64,000 nucleotides of DNA, from NCBI RefSeq assembly GCF_003149045.1, contig NZ_QGDU01000013.1, positions 29,394 through 93,393 on the forward strand. The letters run 5' to 3'. The stretch's first letter is position 1. The number at the start of each line of letters is the position of its first letter. The translations under genes were made by a program, and so were the position numbers. Under the pieces are notes generated by a model. The model had not been told where the DNA came from, did no database searches, and saw nothing but the letters and a program-made list of their open reading frames with translations. The stretch is from Fibrobacter sp. UWR4 (GTDB taxonomy: Bacteria; Fibrobacterota; Fibrobacteria; Fibrobacterales; Fibrobacteraceae). This document shows positions 1 through 8,276 of this stretch, in pieces.

Positions 1-49
1 TGTTCCCTCCAAAAAAAATATAAAGTGTTCTATATTTAATTCAACCCTT

Positions 50-133
50 GCCGGGGTGGTGAAATTGGTAGACGCGTCGGACTCAAAATCCGATACTCGT
101 GAGAGTGTGAGGGTTCGATTCCCTCCCCCGGCA
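50..133 (+). tRNA. tRNA-Leu (anticodon CAA)
   Basis: The 84-nt sequence folds as a class II tRNA. The acceptor stem pairs gccgggg with ccccggc, followed by an A discriminator. The anticodon loop is ctcaaaa, giving CAA, which reads UUG leucine codons. A long variable arm (tactcgtgagagt) and a T-arm with gggttcgattccc are present. The 3' CCA is not encoded. The next gene begins about 23 bp downstream. Confidence 0.97.
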
Positions 134-156
134 CTAAATGGATGAGGTCTGGAAAA

Positions 157-921
157 ATGTTAAATTGGTGTAAGACAGTTAGTGCAGTGCTTCTTTGCGG
201 TACTCTCGCTTTCGCTCAGTTTGACGACGAAGAATCCTCCGCAGAATCTTACGACTACGGTACCTCCGAATCCACCGAATACGCAGAAGACATTTCTGAC
301 TCTTCTGAACCTTCCGAAGAAAAATCTGTCGGTACTGCAAATGCAGCAGGCGACGAATGGGCTGGCTTCAATTACGAAGAAATGGGTATTTCCCAGTGGG
401 AATTCCAGCAGGCCAAGGAAGAAGGTATTTCTCGCGACAAATTGACACAGCTCGTTGAAATGGGCGTTCGTCCTTCTGAATACATGCAGCATCCTTGGGA
501 AAAGCTGGGTGTTTCCGAAGAAGAATGGCTCAACCAGCGTACCGGCGGTATGGAAGATGCAGACATCGACCGTTCCTATCGTAACCGTTCCGGTAACCAG
601 AGCTACGCTTACCTTTCCCTTCTGGTTCCTTCCCTCTATCAGTGGAAGATGGATCAGTCCATGAAGGCCATCTGGATGGACGCTCTTTGGGTCACCAGCG
701 TCGGCGCAACCGTTTATCTGGCTGCTGACGGCAATTCCGCTTGGTGGTACGGTCTGCTTTTCGTTGCAGGCGCACACCTTTGGTCCTTTGCAGATGCATT
801 CTTCGGCACCCAGTGGGACAGCAATCCTGACGCCAACCGCTTTAGCTACGGCGTCATTCCTACCCCGTCTAGCGACAACGCAGGCATGGGCGTCGCAGGA
901 TTCCTTAACATTAAGTTCTAA
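157..921 (+). CDS. Secreted or envelope protein, DUF5683-like hydrophobic C-terminal half
   Basis: I do not recognise a function. The start at 157 is chosen over the in-frame ATG at 142 because a gaggt Shine-Dalgarno lies 8 bp upstream and translation then begins directly with a signal peptide (residues 1-20, ending LAFA). Residues 21-75 are rich in Asp, Glu, Ser and Tyr and look disordered. A helical middle follows. The last 110 residues hold three hydrophobic segments (around residues 150-215), and the protein ends in an aromatic residue (NIKF), as many outer-membrane proteins do. The layout resembles the two DUF5683-like proteins at 23.7-25.9 kb in this window: short signal, spacer, then paired hydrophobic segments. 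This relation is inferred from layout, not alignment. Confidence 0.8.
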   Translation: MLNWCKTVSAVLLCGTLAFAQFDDEESSAESYDYGTSESTEYAEDISDSSEPSEEKSVGTANAAGDEWAGFNYEEMGISQWEFQQAKEEGISRDKLTQLVEMGVRPSEYMQHPWEKLGVSEEEWLNQRTGGMEDADIDRSYRNRSGNQSYAYLSLLVPSLYQWKMDQSMKAIWMDALWVTSVGATVYLAADGNSAWWYGLLFVAGAHLWSFADAFFGTQWDSNPDANRFSYGVIPTPSSDNAGMGVAGFLNIKF

Positions 922-937
922 CTTAGTTTAAGTAATC

Positions 938-1285
938 ATGCAGCTTGAACTCCTTAAATGTAAGATTCACCGCGCAACGGTAACCGATGCAAACCTGAAC
1001 TACCAGGGATCCATTACGATTGCCCGTGATTTGATGGACGCCGCAGGCCTCCTGCCCTACGAAAAAGTTGGCGTGCTGGACGTAAATAACGGTTCCCGTT
1101 TGGATACGTACGTGATCGAAGGTCCCGCAAAGTCCGGCATGATCTGCCTGAACGGCGCTGCAGCCCGTCTTGTTCAGCCTGGTGATTTGGTCATTATCGT
1201 AGCCTACGCTACCATGAGCCCCGAAGAAGCCAAGACTTGGCAGCCCATCGTCGTTCATGTCAACGAAAAGAACGAGATCATCTAG
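938..1285 (+). CDS. panD: Aspartate 1-decarboxylase (pyruvoyl enzyme)
   Basis: Converts L-aspartate to beta-alanine for pantothenate and CoA synthesis, in the cytoplasm. The 115-residue length is typical. The self-cleavage site is Gly24-Ser25 in YQGSIT; Ser25 would become the pyruvoyl group. Other family residues are in place: Lys9, Tyr22, Tyr58 in DTYVIEG, and Asn72 in LNGAAAR. No strong Shine-Dalgarno is visible upstream of this ATG. A hairpin terminator at 1314-1337 follows, so the gene probably ends its transcript. coaE, a later step of CoA synthesis, is also in this window at 36.4 kb but is not linked in an operon. Confidence 0.96.
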   Translation: MQLELLKCKIHRATVTDANLNYQGSITIARDLMDAAGLLPYEKVGVLDVNNGSRLDTYVIEGPAKSGMICLNGAAARLVQPGDLVIIVAYATMSPEEAKTWQPIVVHVNEKNEII

Positions 1286-1313
1286 TCTGCCACGGGATTT
1301 ACAAGCATTTGGA

Positions 1314-1337
1314 AAGCGAGTCAGGAGACTCGCTTTT
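1314..1337 (+). terminator. Rho-independent terminator after panD
   Basis: Stem agcgagtc pairs with gactcgct around an agga loop, followed by a short T tract. It is followed at 1340-1345 by tatatt, a possible -10 box for the next gene, whose ATG is only 7 bp further on, so that transcript could be nearly leaderless. Confidence 0.75.
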
Positions 1338-1351
1338 GCTATATTCAGAGC

Positions 1352-1945
1352 ATGAAACTCTCTACGTTCTTCCTCATTACGAGCGCTTGTCTGACTGCGG
1401 GTGTAATTCACGCCCAGCAGGCCTTGCCGAGTAAGTCCAGGAACGTCGTAAAGGAAGAACAGGAAGTCGCCAGGGACACCATCCATGACACTGTCTATGT
1501 AGAAGTTCAGGACGGAGTCCCCTGGAATCGAGAAAGTTTTCCACCTAGCCGCCTCGTCCGAAAAGGGCCTTCCTTTGACGAAGCTTTGAAGGTGGGTTAC
1601 ACCTATTCCGTCAGCTTCGTGGGGGGAAGCTTTGGAACATTCGCTCACCAGAGCTACATGGCTCATGTGGACTACGAGTTCACCCCCAACCTTCATCTGT
1701 ATGCCGATCTCGGCCTGTGGATGCCCCTCTATGCAAATTTTCGCTCGGATGCTCCCGTAGCCAGAGAGGATGTTCGACAGGGACGGGTAGGTTTCGTCCT
1801 CCCCGACATAGCCCTGGAATACAAGCCTAGCGAAAATACCTACATGCGTCTAATGTTCGTGAACGAGCGAGACGCTCTAAAAGCCTACGGGCCGTCCCCA
1901 TACTACTACTGCAGTCCTTATAGAAATTCTATCTTTTGCAGGTAG
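1352..1945 (+). CDS. Putative outer-membrane beta-barrel protein, function unknown
   Basis: A 197-residue protein with a signal peptide (residues 1-21, cleavage likely after VIHA). The mature part has alternating hydrophobic and aromatic residues (YTYSVSFVGGSF, HVDYEFTPNLHLYADLGLW), a pattern expected for an outer-membrane barrel, and contains no enzyme motif that I recognise. No good Shine-Dalgarno precedes the ATG, and a tatatt box ends 6 bp upstream, so translation may be leaderless. Its stop codon directly abuts the start of the next gene, a lipoprotein, suggesting the two are co-expressed. Confidence 0.75.
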   Translation: MKLSTFFLITSACLTAGVIHAQQALPSKSRNVVKEEQEVARDTIHDTVYVEVQDGVPWNRESFPPSRLVRKGPSFDEALKVGYTYSVSFVGGSFGTFAHQSYMAHVDYEFTPNLHLYADLGLWMPLYANFRSDAPVAREDVRQGRVGFVLPDIALEYKPSENTYMRLMFVNERDALKAYGPSPYYYCSPYRNSIFCR

Positions 1946-2341
1946 ATGCGACTTATTGCTTGCCTAGTATTCTGTGCCCTTCTGTGGGGATGCAACGAGG
2001 TTCGGGAAGAAGCTCCCAAGCCCCGTGTGGTCCGTACGTACAAGGGCGACGTGGAACTACTGAACAGTTGCGGCATTCAGGGGGCAGCTGCTTCCATACG
2101 AGCCTTCCTGAGAGAGAACGGTTTCGACGTGGTCAGTTCCCGAAACGACCTGCTGCAGAATTACGAAGAGACAATCATCGTTCTCAGGAATCCCGAATGG
2201 GAAGGCGCCCAGGCACTTGCAAGTACCTTAAGGACAAAGAACGTACTGATTGTGGGAAGCGACCACCCGGCTGTAGTTGATGCAGCCGTGTACATTGGAA
2301 AAGACTTTAAACAAATCATCGAACCCGAAGAGGGAAAATAA
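1946..2341 (+). CDS. Lipoprotein with LytR C-terminal-like domain
   Basis: A 131-residue lipoprotein: signal peptide with lipobox LLWGC and acylation site Cys16. From about residue 35 the sequence VELLNSCGIQGAAASI, followed by a segment ending in FLRENGFDV and VVSSRND, matches the pattern of the LytR_C domain found in cell-envelope proteins (V-x-V-L-N-x-x-G, G-x-A, L-x-x-x-G-F-x-V). It has no LCP phosphotransferase domain, so it is a stand-alone version. The start ATG follows the upstream stop with no gap. The stop is 1 bp before the rsfS start. Role at the envelope is inferred from the domain only. Confidence 0.75.
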   Translation: MRLIACLVFCALLWGCNEVREEAPKPRVVRTYKGDVELLNSCGIQGAAASIRAFLRENGFDVVSSRNDLLQNYEETIIVLRNPEWEGAQALASTLRTKNVLIVGSDHPAVVDAAVYIGKDFKQIIEPEEGK

Positions 2342-2342
2342 A

Positions 2343-2756
2343 ATGACAACAAGAAATGACCTGCCGGAATCCATCCAGTTGGGCGCAAGCATTCTTTTTG
2401 AACTGCGCGCTCAGGACGTGCAACTCATCGACCTTCGCGGCATCAAGGACGTAACCGATTACTTCCTGATCGCAACCTGCGAAAGCGAAGCCCAGATGCA
2501 GGCTATCCTCAATGAACTCCACAAGGAATTCAAGGCTAACAAGGTTCCTACCCTGGGCGTTGAATATAAGGAAGGCGTTCGCTGGGCTGTGTTCGACGCA
2601 GGCATGGACCTGATGGTTCACCTGTTCGAAGAAGAAAAGCGTGCAGAAATTTCCCTGGACCGTCTGTATGCTGACGGCAAAATTGAAGAACTGAACGAAG
2701 AGGACTTCGTCCGCGAAGCCACCAAGAAGTCTGGAGACGACAATGAACTCGTTTGA
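2343..2756 (+). CDS. rsfS: Ribosomal silencing factor RsfS
   Basis: RsfS (Iojap family) binds ribosomal protein uL14 and blocks joining of the subunits in slow growth. The 137-residue protein shows the family core, including LRGIKDVTDYFLIATCESEA and a C-terminal MVHLFEEEKRAEISLDRLY segment. Start 2343 is chosen because a gaggg Shine-Dalgarno lies 8-12 bp upstream and the homologous region begins soon after; an ATG 66 bp further upstream would run into the preceding gene. The 3' end overlaps argS by 14 bp, so the two are translated from one mRNA. Confidence 0.93.
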   Translation: MTTRNDLPESIQLGASILFELRAQDVQLIDLRGIKDVTDYFLIATCESEAQMQAILNELHKEFKANKVPTLGVEYKEGVRWAVFDAGMDLMVHLFEEEKRAEISLDRLYADGKIEELNEEDFVREATKKSGDDNELV

Positions 2757-4455
2757 GCAAGAAATTGCAAGTGCGCTGGAAGCTACCGGCAGCTTTACTG
2801 CCGAAGCCGCTCTCAAGCTTATCTCTGTGCCGCCTGATACCACTCACGGCAACTTCACCATCCCCTGCTTCTCCCTTGCAAAGACTCTCCGCAAGGCCCC
2901 GAAGATTATCGCAGAGGAATTGGCAGCCCAGGTAAAGCTCCCTGCAGGCCTTTCCAAGGTGGAAGCTGTTAACGGCTACCTGAATTTCTTTATCGACCGC
3001 AACTTCCTCGCCAAGTCCACTCTGGAAGGCATCGCTTCCAAGGGACTTCACTACGGCCATCAGGAACCTAATGGCAAGGTGGTCTGCATTGACTTCAGCT
3101 CCCCCAACATCGGTAAGGAACTGGCATTCCATCACCTGCGTTCTACCATGATCGGCAACAGCCTTTCCCGCATTTATAAGGCCGCCGGTTACAAGGTGGA
3201 ACGAATCAACCATCTGGGCGACTGGGGTACCGCATTCGGTAAGCTCATCGTGATGTACCTCCGCGAAAACCGCCCCACCGACCAGGCAACTCTGGATTCC
3301 CTGACCGTCAAGGAACTGAACATCCTTTACGCCGCCTTCTCCAAGGCATGCAAGGAAGAGCCGGGTCTGGAAGATGAAGCCCGCGCCGCATTTACCAAGC
3401 TGGAACAGGGCGATGAATTCTACCGCACCCTGTGGTCCGCCTTCAAGGCCGCAACCCTGAAGGAACTGATGCGCATCTACGATATGATGGGCGTCGGTTT
3501 CGACCACTACACTGGTGAATCCTTCTTTGAAGACAAGATTCCCGCCATTCTCGATGAACTGCGCGAAAAGAACCTGATGATCAAGAGCCAGGATCTGGAC
3601 GTGGTGATGCTGGACGAATTCGACCTGAATCCCTGCCTGATCCGCAAGAGCGACGGCTCGACTTTGTACGCAACCCGCGACCTGGCAGCAGCAGATTACC
3701 GCATGAAGGAATACAACTTCGACAAGTGCCTCTATGTGGTCGACCTGGGACAGGCTCTGCACTTCAAGCAGGTCTTCCATGTGCTGAAGAAGATGGGCCG
3801 CGAATGGTACACCAACATGTACCACATTCCTTTTGGCGTGATCCTCCAGCTGGTAGACGGCAAGTGGGAAAAGGGCAAGACCCGTACTGGTACCGCAAGC
3901 CTTTTGCGTGACGTGATTGAAGCTGCACAGAAGAAGATTCTTGAATTTATCGACGCCAAGAATCCGGAGCTGGAAAACAAGGAACTGATTGCCCGCCAGA
4001 TCGGTATTTCCGCACTGACCTTCAACGACCTGAAGAACAGCCGCGTGAAGGACGTCCGCTTTGACTGGGATGCAGTCATGAGCTTCGAAGGCGACACTGG
4101 TCCTTACGTCCAGAATGCACACGTCCGTCTTTGCAGCATCATGCGCAAGGCCGGCTATACCGTGCCCGTTTCCGATGTGAACTACGACCAGCTGGCAGAC
4201 GACGCCGCCTATAGTCTGATCAACCTTCTTTCCAAGAAGGCTGACAAGATTCTCGGCGCTGTAGCCGCTGACGAACCTAGCGTTCTCGCCCAGTACGCCC
4301 TGGAAATCGCAGAAGCCGCACACAAGTTCATCCACGAAGACCGAGTTCTCGGCAGCGCCGAAGAAAAGTCCCGTCTGTTCCTGGTGCAGTCCACCCAGAT
4401 TGTCCTGGAAAACGTCCTGGACCTTCTCGGCCTCTTCCCGATCCGCTCCATGTAA
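2743..4455 (+). CDS. argS: Arginyl-tRNA synthetase
   Basis: Charges tRNA-Arg with arginine. This is a 570-residue class I synthetase. The N-terminal Add-1 domain covers about residues 1-85. The HIGH signature appears as FHHLRS after SSPNIGKELA (around residues 115-135), followed by NHLGDWGT. The DALR anticodon-binding domain forms the C-terminus from about 450, with GDTGPYVQNAHVR just before it. As in many ArgS proteins there is no canonical KMSKS. The start overlaps rsfS, with ggag 6 bp upstream of the ATG, so translational coupling is likely. A strong terminator follows at 4501-4530. Confidence 0.97.
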   Translation: MNSFEQEIASALEATGSFTAEAALKLISVPPDTTHGNFTIPCFSLAKTLRKAPKIIAEELAAQVKLPAGLSKVEAVNGYLNFFIDRNFLAKSTLEGIASKGLHYGHQEPNGKVVCIDFSSPNIGKELAFHHLRSTMIGNSLSRIYKAAGYKVERINHLGDWGTAFGKLIVMYLRENRPTDQATLDSLTVKELNILYAAFSKACKEEPGLEDEARAAFTKLEQGDEFYRTLWSAFKAATLKELMRIYDMMGVGFDHYTGESFFEDKIPAILDELREKNLMIKSQDLDVVMLDEFDLNPCLIRKSDGSTLYATRDLAAADYRMKEYNFDKCLYVVDLGQALHFKQVFHVLKKMGREWYTNMYHIPFGVILQLVDGKWEKGKTRTGTASLLRDVIEAAQKKILEFIDAKNPELENKELIARQIGISALTFNDLKNSRVKDVRFDWDAVMSFEGDTGPYVQNAHVRLCSIMRKAGYTVPVSDVNYDQLADDAAYSLINLLSKKADKILGAVAADEPSVLAQYALEIAEAAHKFIHEDRVLGSAEEKSRLFLVQSTQIVLENVLDLLGLFPIRSM

Positions 4456-4500
4456 TTGGGGAGCCGCAGCCAAAATCTGCGGCAACCACAACAAGCAAAA

Positions 4501-4530
4501 AAGAACCGCGACTCAATCGCGGTTCTTTTT
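4501..4530 (+). terminator. Terminator after argS
   Basis: Stem aagaaccgcga pairs with tcgcggttctt around a short loop and is followed by a T run. It closes the rsfS-argS transcript. Confidence 0.9.
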
Positions 4531-4948
4531 CATATTCTTTCTAAAAGAAGTCACATCCTGCTATAACGTTCTCGACCTGCTTGCGCGTCGGCCACAACCA
4601 TTTAAGGCGAATACCGCAGCCATGCTTGCATGGATATGGTTGAGCCGATTGGTTGGCACTTGTGCCAGATGGAGGAGGGGTGCAGGGGGATGAGACACAT
4701 CCCCACTTCGACATCTGTTTATTTTTTCTCTCACTAAGGAGTCGCTTTAGCGACCCTTAGACAAAAAAGAAAAGGCAGGCCAAGTCTCTTTGGCCTGCCG
4801 AATTCTTTTTTCAGGGGTCCAGGTAAATGATCACTTAGGGCTTTAGCCCTTAGTGAGAATTATCCCCATAGGGGACAAGTCTTTGTAAGTGCTAAAGCAC
4901 TAACAAATGCTTCATCCACTTTGTGGACGTACAGAGCCCCCTGCATCA
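4531..4948. repeat. Intergenic region with several hairpin modules
   Basis: No gene is visible. The region holds a string of short palindromes sharing a ctttag or ctaaag loop: about 4735-4761 (ctaagg, gtcgctttagcgac, ccttag), 4831-4857 (tcacttagggctttagccct), 4883-4911 (agtgctaaagcact) and 4916-4932 (tccactttgtgga). A perfect 10-bp stem hairpin at 4773-4800 works as terminator. The segment ccccctgcatc near 4936 resembles the end of the hairpin modules at 26.0 and 38.6-38.9 kb in this window. Confidence 0.6.
4773..4812. terminator. Bidirectional terminator between convergent argS and the paralogous-domain gene
   Basis: Stem ggcaggccaa pairs with ttggcctgcc around gtctct. T-rich tracts follow on both strands, so it can stop transcription from either side. 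Confidence 0.8.
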
Positions 4949-6070
4949 CTAATTACCGTTGATGCAGCGGACAGAGTAGCCGTTGACCTTGGCGTTTCCA
5001 GGAACCAGCTGACGAACCATCTGGTCACTCATGCGCCCCATGGACCAAAGCCAGATTGTTTCGTTGCGGCCATTCTGACCACTCCAGAAGCCAGCATATT
5101 CGCCCATATCTTCGTAACGGACAGTAGACTTACCGATAATCTTGCGATAACCGGAAGAGAACACGGAGAAGCCGTATTCGTCGGTACCGCCACCGCCATG
5201 CCAGCCCGTAGTAGCCTTCATCTTCTTGGCAAAGGCTTCGCACTTGTCCACGCCTTCGTAGCAGTGGGTAAGACCGGTAATCATGTCCATCCATTCGCGG
5301 TCACGGGGCAGATGCCAGCCTTCGGGACAAGCCTGACGAGCACCTTCAAGGTCGTACAGACGACCGCTGCGAGCACAATAGGAATCCTTGTCTTCATAGC
5401 ACCAGGAATGGCCTTCCACTTCATAATTCACATTCTGGGCGAACCATTCACGGCCTTCCACCTTGATAGTACGATAGCTCTGACCATCACGAGGGTCTGT
5501 GAAGAAACCGGACTTTTCACGGAGATCAGCGCGGTGTTCCTGTTCGGCGCGACGGAATTCCACCACCTTTTCGCGGCGATACTTTTCTCGGCCATAGATT
5601 TCGTTGGTCCACGCTTCGTGAGCCTTATCGTTATCGAACTTCAGCTTGATATCGGCAATGGCATACAGGTCGTTTCCGCAAGCCAAGTCTACACCAGCAA
5701 TGTTGATGATCAGTTCGTGTTCTGTCTTGCCGGACTTGAAAGTACGGGGCTTGTTGAAGTAGGAAATCCATGCTTCCTTGGTATCGTTACAAGTATCGTA
5801 GAAATGTTCCTTTTCGATTTTCTGAGCGGGAACAGTCATGTTACCAGCTACGGAGAACTGAAACAGGCCATCGTTTACTCGGAAGGATACGGGCTGTACT
5901 TCCTTGTAGTGGGTATACTTACCGAAACGAATGTTTCCATCGATCTTACCGGCAGCATAATCGCCTTCACCTTCGGCGTTGTAGATTGCGTCCCAGGTCT
6001 TGGGAGGAGCGGCAAAGGAGACCACTGCGGCAAAACCCATAATTGCAACTAAAGCAGATTTGAAATTCAT
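4949..6070 (-). CDS. Secreted protein with Fibrobacter succinogenes major paralogous domain
   Basis: A 373-residue exported protein with a signal peptide (residues 1-20, ending VVSFA). Residues from about 190 to the end carry the Fibrobacter major paralogous domain (TIGR02145/Fib_succ_major): DGQSYRTIKVEGREWFAQN, the central ACPEGWHLPRDREW, GFSVFSSGYR, AGFWSG and the final YSVRCING. Six or more cysteines suggest disulfides. The N-terminal 170 residues are unique and hold a charged helical stretch just before the domain. The domain family is abundant in Fibrobacter and is of unknown biochemical role. It stands alone on the minus strand with its own AT-rich upstream region; it is the best taxonomic marker in the window. 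Confidence 0.93.
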   Translation of the reverse strand: MNFKSALVAIMGFAAVVSFAAPPKTWDAIYNAEGEGDYAAGKIDGNIRFGKYTHYKEVQPVSFRVNDGLFQFSVAGNMTVPAQKIEKEHFYDTCNDTKEAWISYFNKPRTFKSGKTEHELIINIAGVDLACGNDLYAIADIKLKFDNDKAHEAWTNEIYGREKYRREKVVEFRRAEQEHRADLREKSGFFTDPRDGQSYRTIKVEGREWFAQNVNYEVEGHSWCYEDKDSYCARSGRLYDLEGARQACPEGWHLPRDREWMDMITGLTHCYEGVDKCEAFAKKMKATTGWHGGGGTDEYGFSVFSSGYRKIIGKSTVRYEDMGEYAGFWSGQNGRNETIWLWSMGRMSDQMVRQLVPGNAKVNGYSVRCINGN

Positions 6071-6245
6071 TATTTTCTTCTTCTGTTAAATGATAGTGCA
6101 AAATTAGTTTTTTTTGTTCCCGCTTGAAAGTCTTCTTTTTACAAACTAATGTAAAAAAGATTTCAAAGGCAAAAACGACTGGGAAAAGCTTTATTTTCGC
6201 AATTTTTGCAGGAATTTTTCATCGCAGATTTTTTAACTTTTAAGC

Positions 6246-7091
6246 ATGGCTATTACACGTTACATTTTGCAAATTCACTGCCCTGACCAGAAGGGCCTTA
6301 TTGCCGGTACCACCCAAGTTCTTGCCAAGGCTGGCGCCAATATCATCGACTTGCAGCAGCATACCGCAAAAGATATTGAAACCTTCTTCCTCCGAGCTGT
6401 TTTCGAAGCCGACTCCGACAACATCGAAGAAGTGCGCAAGCATCTGGAAACTCTGGAAGGTCACCTCCAGCTAAACTGGAAACTGTTCGATACCACCAAG
6501 GTGGAACGTGTTGCGATTTTTGTATCCAAGACGGACCACTGCCTTTACGACCTGCTCCTGAAACACCGCGATGGGGACCTGCCCTGCGAATTCAGCTGCA
6601 TCGTAGGTAACCACACGGACCTCGCAGCAGTTGGCGGTTCTTTCGGCGTTCCGTTCTACTATGTCCCGTCCAACCCGGACAAGAGCATCCCGGAAAATCG
6701 TTTCCGCGAAATCATTGCAGAAACCAAGACCGACACTGTGGTTCTCGCTCGTTACATGCAGATTCTTTCTGCAGCGTTCACCGAAGAATTTAAGTACCGC
6801 GTCATCAACATCCATCACGGATTCCTTCCCGCCTTCAAGGGCGCTAAGCCCTACCATCAGGCCTGGAACAAGGGCGTGAAGATTATTGGCGCAACCGCAC
6901 ATTTCGCTACTGAAGACCTGGACCAGGGTCCCATCATCGCCCAGGACATCCAGCGAGTGCCTGAAACAGCAAGCATCAACGAACTGGTGGAACTGGGTAA
7001 GGACATCGAAAAGCGCACCCTTTCCCAGGCACTGAAGCTTTGGCTGGAACACCGTGTGTTCGTCTACAACGGTCGCACCTTTATTCTCTAA
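6246..7091 (+). CDS. purU: Formyltetrahydrofolate deformylase
   Basis: Hydrolyses 10-formyl-THF to formate and THF, balancing the one-carbon pool and feeding PurT. The 281-residue length fits. The N-terminal ACT domain (residues 1-80) has CPDQKGLIAG and ANIIDLQQHT. The C-terminal formyltransferase domain has the catalytic INIHHGFLPAFKGAKPYHQA segment and ATAHFATEDLDQGPIIAQD, giving the Asn, His and Asp triad. The next gene starts 9 bp after its stop behind an aaggag site, so they form an operon. Confidence 0.96.
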   Translation: MAITRYILQIHCPDQKGLIAGTTQVLAKAGANIIDLQQHTAKDIETFFLRAVFEADSDNIEEVRKHLETLEGHLQLNWKLFDTTKVERVAIFVSKTDHCLYDLLLKHRDGDLPCEFSCIVGNHTDLAAVGGSFGVPFYYVPSNPDKSIPENRFREIIAETKTDTVVLARYMQILSAAFTEEFKYRVINIHHGFLPAFKGAKPYHQAWNKGVKIIGATAHFATEDLDQGPIIAQDIQRVPETASINELVELGKDIEKRTLSQALKLWLEHRVFVYNGRTFIL

Positions 7092-7100
7092 GGAGTCATT

Positions 7101-7574
7101 ATGTCCGAAGAAAATCTGAATCAGAATGAAAACGAAGCCCCGGTTTCCGAACTGGATATCGTGACTGCAGTTCCCGCCGAAGAACCTGCCAAGCAGGAAG
7201 AACCGGCAAAGTCCGATGAACCTCAGGTCATCGTGCAGACCGAACGCGGCTTCGCCCACTATGTTGGTTTTGCCCTGTTGTGCGTACTGTGTGTAGCCTT
7301 CTATTTTGCACCGGGTATCGGCCTGACCTACGCCATCAACATGATTCCGGGCGTTAGCCTTGCCGGCATGGCCGCATGGATTCTCAGCGCAATCTTCAGC
7401 GTAGTCATCTGGTTGATTTTCAAGTTGAAGATTAAGGGCTTCAAGAAGTCCTTCCGCATCTACATCGCTCTTTGTATCGTGGTTTTCATTGCCATGGTAG
7501 CCATCCAGTTCGCAACCGAAAATTCCCACATCTTTGCAAACATTCTGGCCATGCTCACTGGAGCAGAAGGCTAG
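7101..7574 (+). CDS. Small membrane protein with acidic N-terminal tail, function unknown
   Basis: A 157-residue protein. Residues 1-45 are acidic and rich in Pro, Ala and Glu with repeats of the EEPAK type, and would be a flexible cytoplasmic tail. Three transmembrane helices follow, at about residues 52-78, 84-106 and 118-137, with a basic loop (KLKIKGFKKS) between the second and third. No enzymatic motif is seen. It lies between purU (9 bp gap, clear aaggag) and pyrE (24 bp gap), so is probably co-transcribed with both, but nothing links it to nucleotide metabolism directly. Confidence 0.85.
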   Translation: MSEENLNQNENEAPVSELDIVTAVPAEEPAKQEEPAKSDEPQVIVQTERGFAHYVGFALLCVLCVAFYFAPGIGLTYAINMIPGVSLAGMAAWILSAIFSVVIWLIFKLKIKGFKKSFRIYIALCIVVFIAMVAIQFATENSHIFANILAMLTGAEG

Positions 7575-7598
7575 ACCATTTACGCATCCGAGGCAATT

Positions 7599-8270
7599 AT
7601 GACCAAGACTGATACTTTTGTCCATTTTCTCGTTGAATCTGGCGCCCTGAAGTTCGGTGACTTCGTCACCAAGAGCGGCCGCAACACCCCGTACTTCATC
7701 AATACCGGAGAATTCCGCACTGGCGCATCTTTGTCTAAGTTGGCAGAATTCTACGCCGCAGCATTCGTTGAACATTTCGACGGCAAGGCAACCAACCTCT
7801 ATGGTCCTGCATACAAGGGCATTCCCCTGTGCGCAGCCACAGCAATGAAGCTTTCCGACGTGTACGCCAAGAACCTGACCTTTACATACAACCGTAAAGA
7901 AGTTAAGGACCACGGCGAAGGCGGCTCCCTTGTTGGATACAAGTACGCCGAAAAAACCAACGTGGTGATTATCGAAGACGTGATTACCGCAGGTACTTCC
8001 GTCAACGAAACCTTGCAGATTCTCAAGAACATCGAAAACGCAAACGTGATCGGCCTTTTGATTTCTGTAGACCGCAAGGAAAAGCTGGAAAACGGCAAGT
8101 CTGCATTGCAGACTGTTCAGGAAGAATACGGCATTGAAGCTCACTCCATCGTGAACATCAACGACATCATCGCCTTCCTGGAAAAGGAAGAAAACCGCAA
8201 GGCTATCAACGCTCCTGAAGGTATCCTTGAAAAGGTTTACGCCTACCGCGAACAGTGGGGCGCAAAGTAA
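7599..8270 (+). CDS. pyrE: Orotate phosphoribosyltransferase
   Basis: Makes orotidine monophosphate from orotate and PRPP in pyrimidine synthesis. The 223-residue protein has the type I phosphoribosyltransferase fold, with the PRPP-binding signature VVIIEDVITAGTSV at about residues 125-138, a flexible-loop region RKEVKDHGEGGSLVG and the N-terminal FGDFVTKSGRNTPYF orotate-side segment. It follows a small membrane protein gene by 24 bp and precedes a lipoprotein gene by 6 bp, so it sits in the middle of a plus-strand operon. Confidence 0.95.
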   Translation: MTKTDTFVHFLVESGALKFGDFVTKSGRNTPYFINTGEFRTGASLSKLAEFYAAAFVEHFDGKATNLYGPAYKGIPLCAATAMKLSDVYAKNLTFTYNRKEVKDHGEGGSLVGYKYAEKTNVVIIEDVITAGTSVNETLQILKNIENANVIGLLISVDRKEKLENGKSALQTVQEEYGIEAHSIVNINDIIAFLEKEENRKAINAPEGILEKVYAYREQWGAK

Positions 8271-8276
8271 GGTAAA

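Noticed and set aside
938..1285. panD linked to coaE as a CoA cluster
   Set aside because: The two genes are 35 kb apart with separate transcription; no operon link.
2743..4455. ArgS lacking KMSKS as a defect
   Set aside because: Many bacterial ArgS proteins lack a canonical KMSKS, so this is normal.
2548..4494. Long open frame on the minus strand across argS
   Set aside because: It mirrors the codon bias of argS in antisense; no start signal or family. The same reasoning applies to long antisense frames over purU, fusA, speA and GH9.
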